From NCBI GenBank assembly GCA_016722505.1, contig JADKJH010000005.1, positions 124,001 to 188,000 of the forward strand: a stretch of DNA of 64,000 bases, given 5' to 3'. The notes under the pieces were generated by a model. The model was not told the DNA's origin. It saw only the letters and a list, made by a program, of their open reading frames with translations, and did no database searches. A program made the position numbers and the translations under genes. This document shows, in pieces, positions 1 through 9,301 of the stretch; position 1 is the first letter of the stretch; each line of letters opens with the position of its first letter. This DNA comes from Holophagaceae bacterium (lineage in GTDB: Bacteria; Acidobacteriota; Holophagae; Holophagales; Holophagaceae).

Positions 1-521
1 GCCCCGGCATGCCTTGGGCCCCACCTGCGCGCCATCCCGCGGGGGGATCAACCCCCCCCCCGGGACCGCCCAGCGAGCGGAAAACAGTGGGCTGAACTTT
101 CGTTCCTCCCACTGCGATCACTGGAGTTTACGAAGGGAATTGAACCCCCCGCTTCCGGCCGCAGGCTGGCTGCGCATGGGCATCGCCTGCGGCGACCGCC
201 CCGGATCGCTGCGCACCCCGTGGCTTGCCCTACCTGCGCGCCATCCCGATCGGGGATTCAAATCCCGGGACCGCATACGCAGAAGCAGTGGGCTGAACTT
301 TCGTTCCTCCCACTGCGATCACTGGAGCCGGCGAAGGGAATTGAACCCCGCCTCCGGCCGCGGGCTGGCTGCGCACGGGCATCGCCTGCGGCGACCGCCC
401 CGGACCGCTGCGCGCCCCGTGGCTTGCCCTACATGCGCGCCATCCCGATCGGGGATTCAAATCCCGGGACCGCATACGCAGAAGCAGTGGGCTGAACTTT
501 CGTTCCTCCCACTGCAATCAC
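1..521. repeat. Tandem ~200-bp repeat containing tRNA-Thr 3'-end fragments
   Basis: Three successive units begin at 85, 286 and 485, about 200 bp apart, with near-identical sequence. Each begins with a hairpin. In the last copy 484-491 pairs perfectly with 508-515 (8 bp) and an inner GAAC/GTTC stem (494-497 with 502-505) closes a TTTC loop. Each hairpin is followed by the 3' end of a tRNA-Thr gene on the minus strand (CCA, acceptor and T-arm). Only the third unit continues into a whole tRNA. The first two diverge after the T-arm into a GC-rich spacer, followed by a second T-arm-like stretch near 252-270 and 450-468. The first unit has lost the acceptor sequence (126-130). The region is noncoding; frames open across it only because it is GC-rich. 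Confidence 0.85.
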
Positions 522-596
522 TGGAGCCGGCGAAGGGAATTGAACCCCCGACCTGCTGATTACGAATCAGCTGCTCTACCCCTGAGCTACACCGGC
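522..596 (-). tRNA. tRNA-Thr (anticodon CGT)
   Basis: Reading the minus strand from 596, a full cloverleaf forms. It has a 7-bp acceptor (GCCGGTG with CGCCGGC), a D-arm GCTC/GAGC, an anticodon stem GCTGA/TCAGC with loop TTCGTAA, a 5-nt variable region, and a T-arm with loop TTCAATT. The T-stem contains two G-T pairs. The anticodon is CGT, reading ACG threonine codons. The discriminator is T and CCA is encoded (522-524). The gene lies downstream of nothing on its strand, and its 3' end is the template for the partial copies to its left. Confidence 0.95.
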
Positions 597-631
597 CGAA
601 TGGGTAAGTGTGCCTTGAAAGGGGCGCGGGA

Positions 632-2748
632 TCAAGGGTTGAGGCTGATCTTCATCCCTAAGCCTTTTACCGCAAAGGCCCACTCGTCAGCGGCTTCATC
701 AATGAGTTTGGCGGTGGGTTTGCCGGCGCCGTGGCCGGCGTTGGTTTCGATGCGGATGAGGGTCGGAGTGTAACCAGCCTGGTTCGCCTGGAGCTGGGCC
801 GCGAACTTGAAGCTGTGCGCAGGCACCACGCGGTCATCGTGGTCGCCGGTGAACACCAGCGTGGGCGGGTATTTCACGCCAGGCTTCAGGTTCTGAAGCG
901 GGCTGTACTTGATGAGGGTGTCGAAATCAGCTTTGGTTTCGCTGCTGCCGTAGTCGCTCTTCCAAGCCCATCCGATGGTGAACTTGTGAAAGCGAAGCAT
1001 GTCCATGACACCGACGTGCGGCAAACATACACCGAATAGATCCGGCCGCTGGGTCATGCAGGCGCCCACCAGAAGCCCGCCGTTGCTGCCGCCGCGGATG
1101 GCGAGTTTAGACTTGGACGTGTACTTGTTTTTGACGAGCCATTCGGCCGCCGAGATGAAATCGTCGAACACGTTCTGCTTCTTCTTCAATCGTCCGGCGT
1201 CGTGCCACTCCGAGCCATATTCGCCGCCGCCCCGGAGGTTGGCCATGGCATAGACACCACCCATTTCGAGCCAGGTGAGGGTCTGAACGCCAAAACTGGG
1301 GGTCAGCGAGATGTCAAAACCGCCATAGCCATAGAGCAGCGTGGGGTTCTCGCCATTGAGCTTCAGGCCCTTCTTGGACACCAGGAACATGGGAATTTTC
1401 GTCCCGTCCTTGGATGTGAAAAAGACCTGCTTCGTCTCGAAGGCATCGGGCTTGAAATCAACCTTCGGGCGCTTGAAGACCGTGGATTTGCCCGTCGTAA
1501 AATCAAAGCGATAGACGGTGCTCGGATAGGTGAAGGACGTGAAAGCATAGAAGCCCTCTTTGTCATGGCGGCGGCCGCTGAAGCCACCCACGGTGCCAAG
1601 CGTCGGCAACACGATATCCCGTTGTTTTTTGCCATCCAGATTGAAGATTTCCACCTTTTCGTTGGCGTCGTGCATCCAGACCACCACCAGGCGGTTGTCG
1701 ATGAGATCCACGGACCGCAGCACGTCCTTGCCTTGAGCGATCAAGGTCTTCCAGTCCTTGCTTTCGGGCCTATCACGCTTGATGGCCACCAGCTTGTGCC
1801 GGGGCGCTTCCTTGTCGGTGCTGACATAGAACAAATCCCCGTCGTTGCCGATCACGCTGTAATCCGCGTCGAAATGATCAAGAAAGGGCTCGATGGCGGA
1901 TCCGCGGGTGGCAAGGTCTTTCAGGAAGATCCGGTTCTTGTTTTCGGTGCCTTCGCTCTGGTGGATCAGCAGCCAACGGCCATCCTCGGTGACCTGCGCG
2001 CCCAGGCCCCAATCCGGATGGTCTGGGCGTTCGTACACCAGCGCATCCTGAGACTGCTTGGTCCCGATCCTATGGAAATAGACTTTCTGATTCTTGTTCA
2101 CGCCCTTCATCGCATCGCCCGTGGCGGGGGCGGCATAAGCGCTGTAGTAGAACCCCGAGCCATCCTTCATCCAGGAAGCCCCGCTGAACTTGGACCATTT
2201 AATCTCGTCCTCTAGATCCTTGCCTGTGGCCACATCCCGCACCTTCCAGGTAACCCAATCGCTGCCGCCCACGGAGATGCCGTAGGCCAGCAATTTGCCA
2301 TCCTCGCTTGCGGAGATGCTGTTCAGGGCGATGGTGCCATCCTTGCTCAGGGTGTTGGGATCCAGGAGGATCCGGCCGCCGTCTTTCAGGTCCTCTGTCA
2401 CAAAGAGCACCGCCTGGTTCTGCAATCCGTCATTGCGGTTGTAGAAGTAGTGGCCGCCGCGCTTGAAGGAACGCCAAAGCGCTCGTAATTCCAAAGCTTC
2501 GTGAGCCGTGCCTTGATGGCCCCCCGCTCGGGAATGGCATCCAGGTAGGTCCGGGTGACTTTGTTCTGGGCTTCCACCCAGGCTTTGGTGTCCGGAGCGT
2601 TGTCATCCTCCAGCCATCGGTAGGGATCCGCCACCTTGGCGCCGAAGTAGTCGTCCACCACAGAATCCCTCCGGGTTTCCGGGTATTTCAGTGGGACTTG
2701 GGCCATCAGCGCTGTGGCGGCGAGCAGGGTCATCAAGGGAATCCTCAT
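632..2748 (-). pseudogene. Prolyl oligopeptidase family serine peptidase (S9A), single frameshift
   Basis: Secreted or periplasmic prolyl endopeptidase cutting proline-containing peptides. The gene starts at ATG 2748 behind a TAGGAG ribosome site and opens with a signal peptide (MRIPLMTLLAATALMAQ). Residues to about 95 are in one frame (ending ...WNYERFGVP). The homologous continuation (FKRGGHYFYNRNDGLQNQ...) is in another frame, from about 2470 to the stop at 632. The rest forms the seven-bladed propeller and the alpha/beta hydrolase. The nucleophile is in GGSNGGLL, the catalytic Asp is in DHDDRV, and the His is in NAGHGAG near the C-terminus. At the junction (2466-2472) one T appears to be missing from a short T-run. 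All catalytic residues are intact, so a sequencing error is at least as likely as a real pseudogene. Confidence 0.85.
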
Positions 2749-2857
2749 ATCAGGCTCCTAAAATCTAAACGAAGATAAAGCATCGCATATTGATGGTCTT
2801 TAAGGTGACCGAAATGGGAGTCAGTGGTAGGCTCCCCAAAAGAAATCGGAGGCAAGG

Positions 2858-4186
2858 TTGGCCGCATCCAGCAAGAAAATCTTCGTTCTCGACACCAACG
2901 TTTTATTGCACGACCCCACCGCCATTTTCCATTTCCAGGAACACGATGTGGTGATCCCTATCGTCGTGATCGAGGAAATTGACCACTTCAAAAAGGACCA
3001 GACCGAAATCGGCCGCAATGCCCGCGCCGTTTCACGCCAGCTGGACCACCTGCGTGAAAAGGGCAGCCTGAGCCTCGGCGTGAAGATGGAGGGTGGCGGC
3101 ACCGTGAAGGTGGATGTCGGCATGCATCCCTTGGACCTGGGCATTCCCAGCCTGGATAAGCATCACGCGGACAACCACATTCTGGCTTGCGCCCAGGCGC
3201 TGCTGAAGTCCCGCAAAGAAAAAGTCGTCCTGGTCACCAAGGACTCGAACCTGCGCATCAAGGCCGATGCGGCGGGTCTGCTGGCGGAGGACTACACCAC
3301 TGACATGGTGGAAATGGAAGAACTCTACAGCGGCACTTCCACGATGGATGTGGACGGCGCGCAGATTGATGAACTTTTCGGCAAGGGCATGGCCCCGCCT
3401 TCGGACCATCGGCTCAACCCCAACCAGTTCGTTACGCTGCAGGATAGGGCCAACCCCAGCCACACGGCCCTGGGCCGCTTCTACCAATCCGACGGACTCA
3501 TCCACCCCATCAAGCGCCTGGAACAGCCCCCATGGGGCATCAAGCCCCGCAACCGCGAACAGCAGTTCGCCCTGGAACTGCTTCTGGATGATTCAGTCCA
3601 GGTGGTCACGCTGCTGGGCAAGGCCGGCACGGGCAAGACGCTTCTGGCCATCGCCGCAGGACTAGTGCAGGTGGTGGATGATGAGCGCTACCACAAGCTG
3701 CTGGTGAGCCGTCCTGTCATGCCCATGGGCCGCGATCTGGGCTATCTGCCGGGCGATGTGGATGAAAAACTGCGGCCTTACATGCAGCCCATCTACGACA
3801 ACCTGGATTTCATCGTGGCCGCCAACATGGACATGCGCCGACGCTCGACCCTCACGGCCGGCCAGCTGGAAGAGGGCGGCTACCTCAGCATCGAGCCCCT
3901 CACCTACATCCGGGGCCGCTCCATCCCCCAGCAGTACATGATCGTGGACGAGGCGCAGAACCTGACGCCCCACGAAGTCAAGACCATCCTCACCCGCGCG
4001 GGGGAGGGCACCAAGGTGGTGTTCACGGGCGATCCTCAGCAGATTGACAACCCCTATGTGGATGCCAGCACCAACGGTCTGAGTTTTCTGGCGGAACACT
4101 TCAAGCGCCAGGATGTCAGCGGCCATGTGACATTGACCAAAGGCGAGCGCAGCAAATTGGCGGAGCTCGCCAGCAATCTGCTTTGA
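2858..4186 (+). CDS. PhoH2-type PIN-PhoH ATPase
   Basis: A protein of 442 residues joining an N-terminal PIN RNase domain (about 7-140) to a PhoH ATPase domain (about 228-440). PIN acidic residues are visible from FVLDTNVLLHD onward and at DKHHADN. The PhoH part has Walker A GKAGTGKT (254-261), Walker B MIVDEAQN (361-368) and the TGDPQQID motif. Families with this architecture act on RNA, combining unwinding with PIN cleavage, and in several actinobacteria are linked to toxin-antitoxin loci. No antitoxin-like small gene lies upstream here. The start is TTG at 2858, chosen because CGGAGG sits five bases upstream; no ATG fits. It is divergent from the peptidase gene, so the 109-bp gap at 2749-2857 probably holds both promoters. 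Confidence 0.9.
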   Translation: MAASSKKIFVLDTNVLLHDPTAIFHFQEHDVVIPIVVIEEIDHFKKDQTEIGRNARAVSRQLDHLREKGSLSLGVKMEGGGTVKVDVGMHPLDLGIPSLDKHHADNHILACAQALLKSRKEKVVLVTKDSNLRIKADAAGLLAEDYTTDMVEMEELYSGTSTMDVDGAQIDELFGKGMAPPSDHRLNPNQFVTLQDRANPSHTALGRFYQSDGLIHPIKRLEQPPWGIKPRNREQQFALELLLDDSVQVVTLLGKAGTGKTLLAIAAGLVQVVDDERYHKLLVSRPVMPMGRDLGYLPGDVDEKLRPYMQPIYDNLDFIVAANMDMRRRSTLTAGQLEEGGYLSIEPLTYIRGRSIPQQYMIVDEAQNLTPHEVKTILTRAGEGTKVVFTGDPQQIDNPYVDASTNGLSFLAEHFKRQDVSGHVTLTKGERSKLAELASNLL

Positions 4187-4207
4187 GACAGCGGCGGAGG
4201 AAAAGAA

Positions 4208-4696
4208 ATGGCAGACTCGAGTTGGGATAATGGCGGCCAGCCAGCGCAGCGGAAGCAGGGCATCTCCATCTGGGCCAAGGTGGCCCTGGGCTGCGGAGTC
4301 ATATTCTTGCTGGGCATGGGAGGCTGCGTCGTATTGGGCGCCACCTGCGCCAGGGCCATCGGCAAGACCATGGATGGCCGCGAATGGGGTCAATTGAAAG
4401 AAGCGGTGCAGCAGCTGCAAAGCGATGAAGGGGCCAAGGCTTTGTACCAGGCGAATCCCGAACTCTCGCAAGCCTATCCAACTGAAGATGACTTCTTGGA
4501 AAAAGCCAGAATCTGGCGTCCGAAACTTGAACCCCTTCCCGCTGAGATGCCGGGTGTTTTCACGGGAAAAATCAGCTACAACGTCTCCATCAATGGTGGT
4601 TTCCGAAAGGTCGAGCTGGGCTACACCAATGGCATAGGGGGTAAGATCGCCAGCCGCTGGGAGAATGGGCGGCTTCAGATGATCTCAGTGGATTGA
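4208..4696 (+). CDS. Membrane-anchored hypothetical protein, paralog 1
   Basis: 162 residues with no recognised family. It begins MADSSWDNGG, has a basic turn, then one transmembrane segment at about residues 25-50 (KVALGCGVIFLLGMGGCVVLGA). A soluble C-terminal part follows that should lie outside the cytoplasm. It shares its opening, the transmembrane position, an EGAKA(L/F)Y.ANP segment and the RPxLEP(L/I)P segment with the next gene, so the two arose by tandem duplication. A GGAGG site sits 7 bases before ATG 4208. Its stop codon overlaps the start of the next gene, which implies translational coupling. Confidence 0.75.
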   Translation: MADSSWDNGGQPAQRKQGISIWAKVALGCGVIFLLGMGGCVVLGATCARAIGKTMDGREWGQLKEAVQQLQSDEGAKALYQANPELSQAYPTEDDFLEKARIWRPKLEPLPAEMPGVFTGKISYNVSINGGFRKVELGYTNGIGGKIASRWENGRLQMISVD

Positions 4697-5250
4697 TGGC
4701 GGATTCCAGCTGGGACAATGGCGGTGCTGGGGGAACCAGCGGGTTCCCGAAAAGTGGGATGTCAACTTGGCTAAAGGTGGGCTTGGGCTGCGGAATCGTG
4801 GCGCTCTTGCTGCTCGCCACCTGCATCGGCGGATCGTTCTATCTTCAGCACAAGATCAAACAAGATCCCAAAGGCTTCGAACGCCAGATCAAAGGCATGG
4901 TGCAAGCGAAGATTCAGGATGACTGGAATTTTTTGCGCAAAGCCGTCGAGCAAATCAGCACGGAGGAAGGGGCCAAGGCCTTCTACGCGGCAAATCCAAA
5001 ACTCGTCGGCCAGTACCCTTCAGAATCCACGTTCCTTGAGGCGGCCAAGTCCTGGCGGCCGGAGCTGGAACCCATTCCAGAGGCGATGCCGGACCTCGAC
5101 AGCCACGACCTGCAATACACCCAAAATATTAGAGGGGGCTGGTTGAGCTACCGCTTTCCTAGCGGCAAACATGTGCGTCTTGCCTGGGATAGCCAAAGAT
5201 CCGACAGCAATCCAAACAGCCACCAGCTCGTCGAATTCACTGTGCGCTAG
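4696..5250 (+). CDS. Membrane-anchored hypothetical protein, paralog 2
   Basis: 184 residues, second member of the tandem pair. It opens MADSSWDNGG like its neighbour, with a transmembrane helix near residues 33-58 (a hydrophobic stretch followed by a CIGG turn) and an extended C-terminal domain. Start ATG 4696 overlaps the preceding TGA (TGATG arrangement), so it is probably translated by re-initiation. A TTG three bases upstream is possible but less likely. Similarity to paralog 1 is strongest in the first 12 residues and in the middle helix-rich portion; the C-termini differ. Function unknown. The pair lies between phoH and tyrS with no obvious functional link. Confidence 0.75.
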   Translation: MADSSWDNGGAGGTSGFPKSGMSTWLKVGLGCGIVALLLLATCIGGSFYLQHKIKQDPKGFERQIKGMVQAKIQDDWNFLRKAVEQISTEEGAKAFYAANPKLVGQYPSESTFLEAAKSWRPELEPIPEAMPDLDSHDLQYTQNIRGGWLSYRFPSGKHVRLAWDSQRSDSNPNSHQLVEFTVR

Positions 5251-5282
5251 CTGATGAGCGGGTTTTACGCGAAGATTCAAGG

Positions 5283-6479
5283 ATGACTGCTGTCTCACTG
5301 AATCACGACGCTCTGGAATTGCTGCTCAAGGGCACGGTGACGTGCCATACCCGAGAACTGCTGAAGGCCAAGCTGGCCAAAGGCATTCCTCTCCGGGTGA
5401 AGGCAGGCTTCGATCCCACCGCGCCAGACTTGCACCTAGGGCATGGTGTGCTGTTGCGGAAGATGGCCCAATTCCAGAAGCTCGGCCACACCGTCATTTT
5501 TCTCATCGGCGACTTCACCGGGCTGATCGGGGATCCCACCGGCAAGAAAGCCACGCGCCCTGCCCTGACTCAGCAGGAAGTGCTGGCCAATGCGGAGACG
5601 TATAAACACCAGGTCTTCAAGGTCCTGGATCCCGGGAAAACGGAAATCCGCTTCAACAGCGAATGGATGAGCGCACTGAAAGGCGAGGATTGGATCCGCT
5701 TGGCATCAAAATTCACTGTGGCCCAGATGCTCGAACGCAATGATTTCCAGAAGCGTATGGCAGAGCAGCAGCCCATCAGCTTTCACGAACTGCTTTATCC
5801 GCTGGTGCAGGCCTACGATAGCGTGGCCTTGAAAGCCGATGTGGAGCTAGGTGGCAACGACCAGCTCTTCAATCTCATGCGGGGCCGGGATCTGCAGGAT
5901 GCCTCGGGCCAGCAGCCCCAGGTCGTGCTGACGGTGCCATTGCTGCTGGGTATGGACGGCGTGGAAAAGATGTCCAAATCCTTGGGCAACTACATAGGCT
6001 TCATGGAGGATGCGGATACCCAGTTCGGCAAGACCATGAGTATCAGCGACGGCACCATGTGGGACTGGTGGCTGCTCCTAACGGACAAGCTGCCTTCTGA
6101 AATCGAATCCATGAGGACGGGCCACCCCATGGATGCCAAGAAAACCCTGGCACGCGAGATCGTCAGCCAATTCCATGGAAACGCCGAAGCCGCAGGCGCC
6201 GAGGAGCGTTGGATCAAGCGGTTCTCTGAACGCCAGACATCGGACGCGCCCGAAATCAACGTCAGCGCCACCGAGGGAGAGATCCAGTTAGCTAAGCTGC
6301 TGGTGGAACAGGGCCTCGCTTCATCACGCAAGGAAGCCGAGCGGCTCATTTCCCAGGGTGCTGTGAGCCTGGATGGCGAAAAGATTTCCGACCCTTCTTT
6401 CCGGCTGGCGCTTAAAACCGCCATGAAGCTGCTGGTCAAGGTCGGGAAGCTGAAGCTTCAACGCTGGGTGGTCAAATGA
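5283..6479 (+). CDS. tyrS: Tyrosyl-tRNA synthetase
   Basis: Class I aminoacyl-tRNA synthetase charging tRNA-Tyr. The 398-residue length is normal. The ATP-binding HIGH-type motif appears as HLGH (51-54) and the KMSKS motif is exact at 229-233. A C-terminal S4 RNA-binding domain spans about 335-395 (LAKLLVEQGLASSRKEAERLI). The HLGH...GDFTGLIGDPTG pattern places it with the shorter TyrRS subgroup often called TyrZ-like rather than the E. coli subgroup. No T-box leader is visible upstream. The next gene begins inside its stop codon (ATGA overlap), so they are cotranscribed. Confidence 0.95.
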   Translation: MTAVSLNHDALELLLKGTVTCHTRELLKAKLAKGIPLRVKAGFDPTAPDLHLGHGVLLRKMAQFQKLGHTVIFLIGDFTGLIGDPTGKKATRPALTQQEVLANAETYKHQVFKVLDPGKTEIRFNSEWMSALKGEDWIRLASKFTVAQMLERNDFQKRMAEQQPISFHELLYPLVQAYDSVALKADVELGGNDQLFNLMRGRDLQDASGQQPQVVLTVPLLLGMDGVEKMSKSLGNYIGFMEDADTQFGKTMSISDGTMWDWWLLLTDKLPSEIESMRTGHPMDAKKTLAREIVSQFHGNAEAAGAEERWIKRFSERQTSDAPEINVSATEGEIQLAKLLVEQGLASSRKEAERLISQGAVSLDGEKISDPSFRLALKTAMKLLVKVGKLKLQRWVVK

Positions 6480-8338
6480 CAATGCTCTCGGCCCTTCAGG
6501 ATCTCTTCCAGCGCTGCCGCGAAGGGGCTACCGGACAGTGGAGTCTGGGCAGCGATCCCCAACGGAACATTTTTTTTGACCAAGGCCGCATCGTCTTCGC
6601 CCAAAGCACCCACCCACTGGACCGCCTCACCCATCTTCTGGTCGAAAAAGGCCGCCTCACCCAGGATCAGATGGACTACGCCATGTCCAATCTTCAGCCT
6701 GGAATGAGCGTCGGGAAAAACCTGATACTGCTGGGTTTCATCACTCAGCGCGATCTGCTGGACATGGCCAAACTCCAGGTGGAGCGTGTGGTCTGGGGGG
6801 CCATCGGCACTCCGAACGTCGCTCCGGTCTTCATGGCAAAGGCTTTGGACAACACCGTAGTGCGGCTAAGCCTGGATACGCCAGCCTTGCTCCTGGGTGG
6901 TCTGTTGAATCTCAAGGACCGGGAGAGGTTGCTGGAATTGCTGGGACCCCTTTCACAAGTAATGGTGTTGGACCGGTTGAGGCTTAATGCGTTAGAGCTT
7001 CCGCCCGATCTGGCTAGGGTCCCCAGTCTGATAAACGGACGGCGGACGTTGCTCGAATTGAGCCGGGACGCCGCGGCCGAGCCCGTTCGGCTAGGAGCTT
7101 TCGTTCTTTTCCTGAGGGAAATGGGGTGGGGCCACTTGCAGGACCAGCCCGAACCCACCACCCAGGATCTGCTGGAACTACCCCTCGGCGATGAAGATGC
7201 CCTTGTCACCCCAGCCACTTTTCCGGCCCCCATCGAGGACACGCCTGCCCTGATCCCTCCGATCATCAGCCTTTCAGAAATACCTGAGCCGCCCCCTGAA
7301 GCAGAACAGCGCCCATCCCCTGCGCCAGCTCTTTTCCACAGCATCCAGGCGGCGTCTTCACCGACCCGTGACCTGGATCATCTGTCTTCGGCCCTGGATC
7401 GCATCAAGGAATCCTGGAATTCCGAGGAATCTCAAGGAGCCAAGGCATCCAATGTCCCGGTTGACCCCGGCTTCCCATCCGAGGAGGACGAGGACGACCA
7501 AGCGCTTCCTCCGCCAGCCGCTGCAGACCAGGTACCGGTTCCCTACACCATCGAGTCGGGACAGGCGATCATGCCTGCGCCCAGCATTCCGGTCCCATTG
7601 CTGCGTTTGCCTCCTGAAGTTGAGGAGCTTCCCAACCCGTCCTTTGGCGAACCTCGTCAGGAAGCTCCCCCAAGTGGAAACAGATGGGGATTCCTCCTAG
7701 GATTGGTCCTGCTGGTCGGAATAGGAATCGGCGTAAGCTACTGGTGGACTCGCCACCGAACGCCTTCTCAGCCTCCCCATGAATTAGTGGTGCCATCGGT
7801 AGACAGCAAGGGTGGCAGCAAGAGCGGGGTGGCGTCTCCTTCCCAACCACCCGTCCCGGCAGAATCTATTCCTGCTCCAGAAGTCCAATCTGCACAGGGA
7901 CCTACGCCAGAACCCTCGAAGCCCATGAAGAGTCTTCCGGCTCCGGTCGCAACTCCATCAGCCGCTGCCCCCAAGGTCATGACCGCCACAATCCTCCCGG
8001 CTTCCACCAGCGGGGAGGGAGATATGGGCAAAACCTATGCCCAAGGCAAGGCCCACAAGGCGACCCTGCCCAGGAGCACTTGGACGCTACGTCTTGAGAT
8101 CGCCTGCCAAAAGGAGACCGTTCAAAATGCAGCCAAGTTGCTGGACAACGCCGGTATCCAGCATTATTCATTACCCATTAAAATGAAGGATGGCAAAATT
8201 TGCACGCAAATCTTCAGCGGGTCTTACAAGTCCCGGGAAGAAGCCGAGGCCCACGTCAAGAGCCTGCCTGCAATTTTCCTTTCAGGGGGCAACAAGCCCC
8301 GTCCTTTCCAAGTATCAGAGATCCCCGAAAAGCAATAA
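6476..8338 (+). CDS. DUF4388 protein with transmembrane anchor and C-terminal SPOR domain
   Basis: 620 residues. The N-terminus (about 4-120) resembles DUF4388 (PATAN-like), containing GQWSLGSDPQRNIFFDQGRI and ALVEKG-type helices. A proline-rich acidic middle runs about 220-395, a single transmembrane helix lies at about 403-424, and a second low-complexity linker follows. The last ~80 residues look like a SPOR domain (WTLRLEIACQKE, then KICTQIFSGSYKSREEAEAHVKSLP), which in known proteins binds denuded septal peptidoglycan. Topology would put DUF4388 in the cytoplasm and SPOR in the periplasm, so the protein could couple a cytoplasmic signal to the division site. It overlaps tyrS by four bases and is followed by rlpA, another SPOR protein. 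DUF4388 call moderate, SPOR call good. Confidence 0.75.
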   Translation: MTMLSALQDLFQRCREGATGQWSLGSDPQRNIFFDQGRIVFAQSTHPLDRLTHLLVEKGRLTQDQMDYAMSNLQPGMSVGKNLILLGFITQRDLLDMAKLQVERVVWGAIGTPNVAPVFMAKALDNTVVRLSLDTPALLLGGLLNLKDRERLLELLGPLSQVMVLDRLRLNALELPPDLARVPSLINGRRTLLELSRDAAAEPVRLGAFVLFLREMGWGHLQDQPEPTTQDLLELPLGDEDALVTPATFPAPIEDTPALIPPIISLSEIPEPPPEAEQRPSPAPALFHSIQAASSPTRDLDHLSSALDRIKESWNSEESQGAKASNVPVDPGFPSEEDEDDQALPPPAAADQVPVPYTIESGQAIMPAPSIPVPLLRLPPEVEELPNPSFGEPRQEAPPSGNRWGFLLGLVLLVGIGIGVSYWWTRHRTPSQPPHELVVPSVDSKGGSKSGVASPSQPPVPAESIPAPEVQSAQGPTPEPSKPMKSLPAPVATPSAAAPKVMTATILPASTSGEGDMGKTYAQGKAHKATLPRSTWTLRLEIACQKETVQNAAKLLDNAGIQHYSLPIKMKDGKICTQIFSGSYKSREEAEAHVKSLPAIFLSGGNKPRPFQVSEIPEKQ

Positions 8339-8458
8339 TGACAAGCAATGAGCCTGCCTTAAAAAGGATGGGTTCGGGTATTTTTCCTTTACTTCACAAG
8401 GCATTCCGGTAAGCTTGCCAGATGGGCCGTAGCGACGGTTCCCGTTTTCCGGAGACAC

Positions 8459-9301
8459 ATGACCTACCCCCTGGCCAGGAACGGAAATTCTACGGGTTTT
8501 CTTTGGACCCGGCAGGTGGAAGTCCGTCTTCTCTTCAGTGCCAGCAATTCCCTGAGTGGCGGGTTCCTGGGCAAGGTGCGGCGGTTCACCCCTTCATCAG
8601 CGGCTGCCTTGGGTCTGCTTTTCACTTTGCATTGCAGCCGGGTTACGGTGTCTCATCCCGTGCGCCGGAGTGGCCGTCTTCCGGATACGGTTACTTCCAA
8701 TGCCCGCAGTTACGAGGAAACCGGTGAAGCCAGCTGGTATGGTGGCAACGGCGATGGTTTTTCAGGAAAGCCCACCGCCAGCGGTGAGATATTCAACCCC
8801 AAAGAACTGACCTGCGCCCATCGGACTCTGCCATTGGGCACCTACCTTGATGTGGAAAATCTTGACAATGGGAAACGGGTGGTCGTGAAAGTGAATGATC
8901 GAGGGCCTTTTGCGAAAGGCCGGATCCTCGATCTGTCCAAGCGGGCGGCCCTGGACTTGGGATTCCTGGCCGATGGGTTCACTCAAGTAGCCATCCGGAC
9001 AGTTGATGTTTCAGGCGCTCCAAAGGCACTGGATCCAGCCCTCGATCAGTTGAATCCCTACACCATCCAGGTCGCCGCATTGGCCGAGAAAGCCAACATC
9101 GAGCGCCTCCGCAAGGAGCTGGAGCAGGCCTCCTTCGGCCCAGTGAGCCTTCTAGATGCGGTTGCCAGGGACGGCCGCCCATTAAAGCGTGTGCGTGCAG
9201 GTAATTATGTCCGACTGACAGATGCAGAACTGGCAGCAGAAAAGGTTGCCAAGTTCTTCAAGGACCGCGGTGTCGAACCCTTCATCACGCGCCAACGCTA
9301 A
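8459..9301 (+). CDS. rlpA: RlpA-type septal lytic transglycosylase / rare lipoprotein A
   Basis: Predicted peptidoglycan lytic transglycosylase of the cell envelope. A double-psi beta-barrel RlpA domain occupies about residues 88-175 (GEASWYGGNGDGFSGKPTASG, then VVVKVNDRGPFAKGRILDLS). It contains the family's conserved H-R-T-L-P-G and N-D-R-G-P motifs. A SPOR-like C-terminus follows (PYTIQVAALAEKANIERLRKEL to the end). The start is uncertain. ATG 8459 has a CCGGAG site five bases upstream, but the signal-like hydrophobic stretch begins only around 8580. An in-frame GTG at 8576 would give a more typical signal peptide with a lipobox-like cysteine (LLFTLHC). The stop overlaps the start region of ispD. 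The 120 bp upstream (8339-8458) holds no recognisable riboswitch. Confidence 0.85.
   Translation: MTYPLARNGNSTGFLWTRQVEVRLLFSASNSLSGGFLGKVRRFTPSSAAALGLLFTLHCSRVTVSHPVRRSGRLPDTVTSNARSYEETGEASWYGGNGDGFSGKPTASGEIFNPKELTCAHRTLPLGTYLDVENLDNGKRVVVKVNDRGPFAKGRILDLSKRAALDLGFLADGFTQVAIRTVDVSGAPKALDPALDQLNPYTIQVAALAEKANIERLRKELEQASFGPVSLLDAVARDGRPLKRVRAGNYVRLTDAELAAEKVAKFFKDRGVEPFITRQR

Noticed and set aside
14..559. Open frames of up to 181 codons across the tRNA-derived repeats
   Set aside because: They repeat because the DNA repeats, include tRNA sequence and have no ribosome site or family similarity.
1202..2215. Long plus-strand frame opposite the prolyl oligopeptidase
   Set aside because: Antisense shadow of a conserved gene in GC-rich DNA.
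8339..8458. Possible c-di-AMP or GEMM riboswitch upstream of rlpA
   Set aside because: I compared conserved blocks (for example GCTAAC or ACGCAAAGCC-type) and did not find them.
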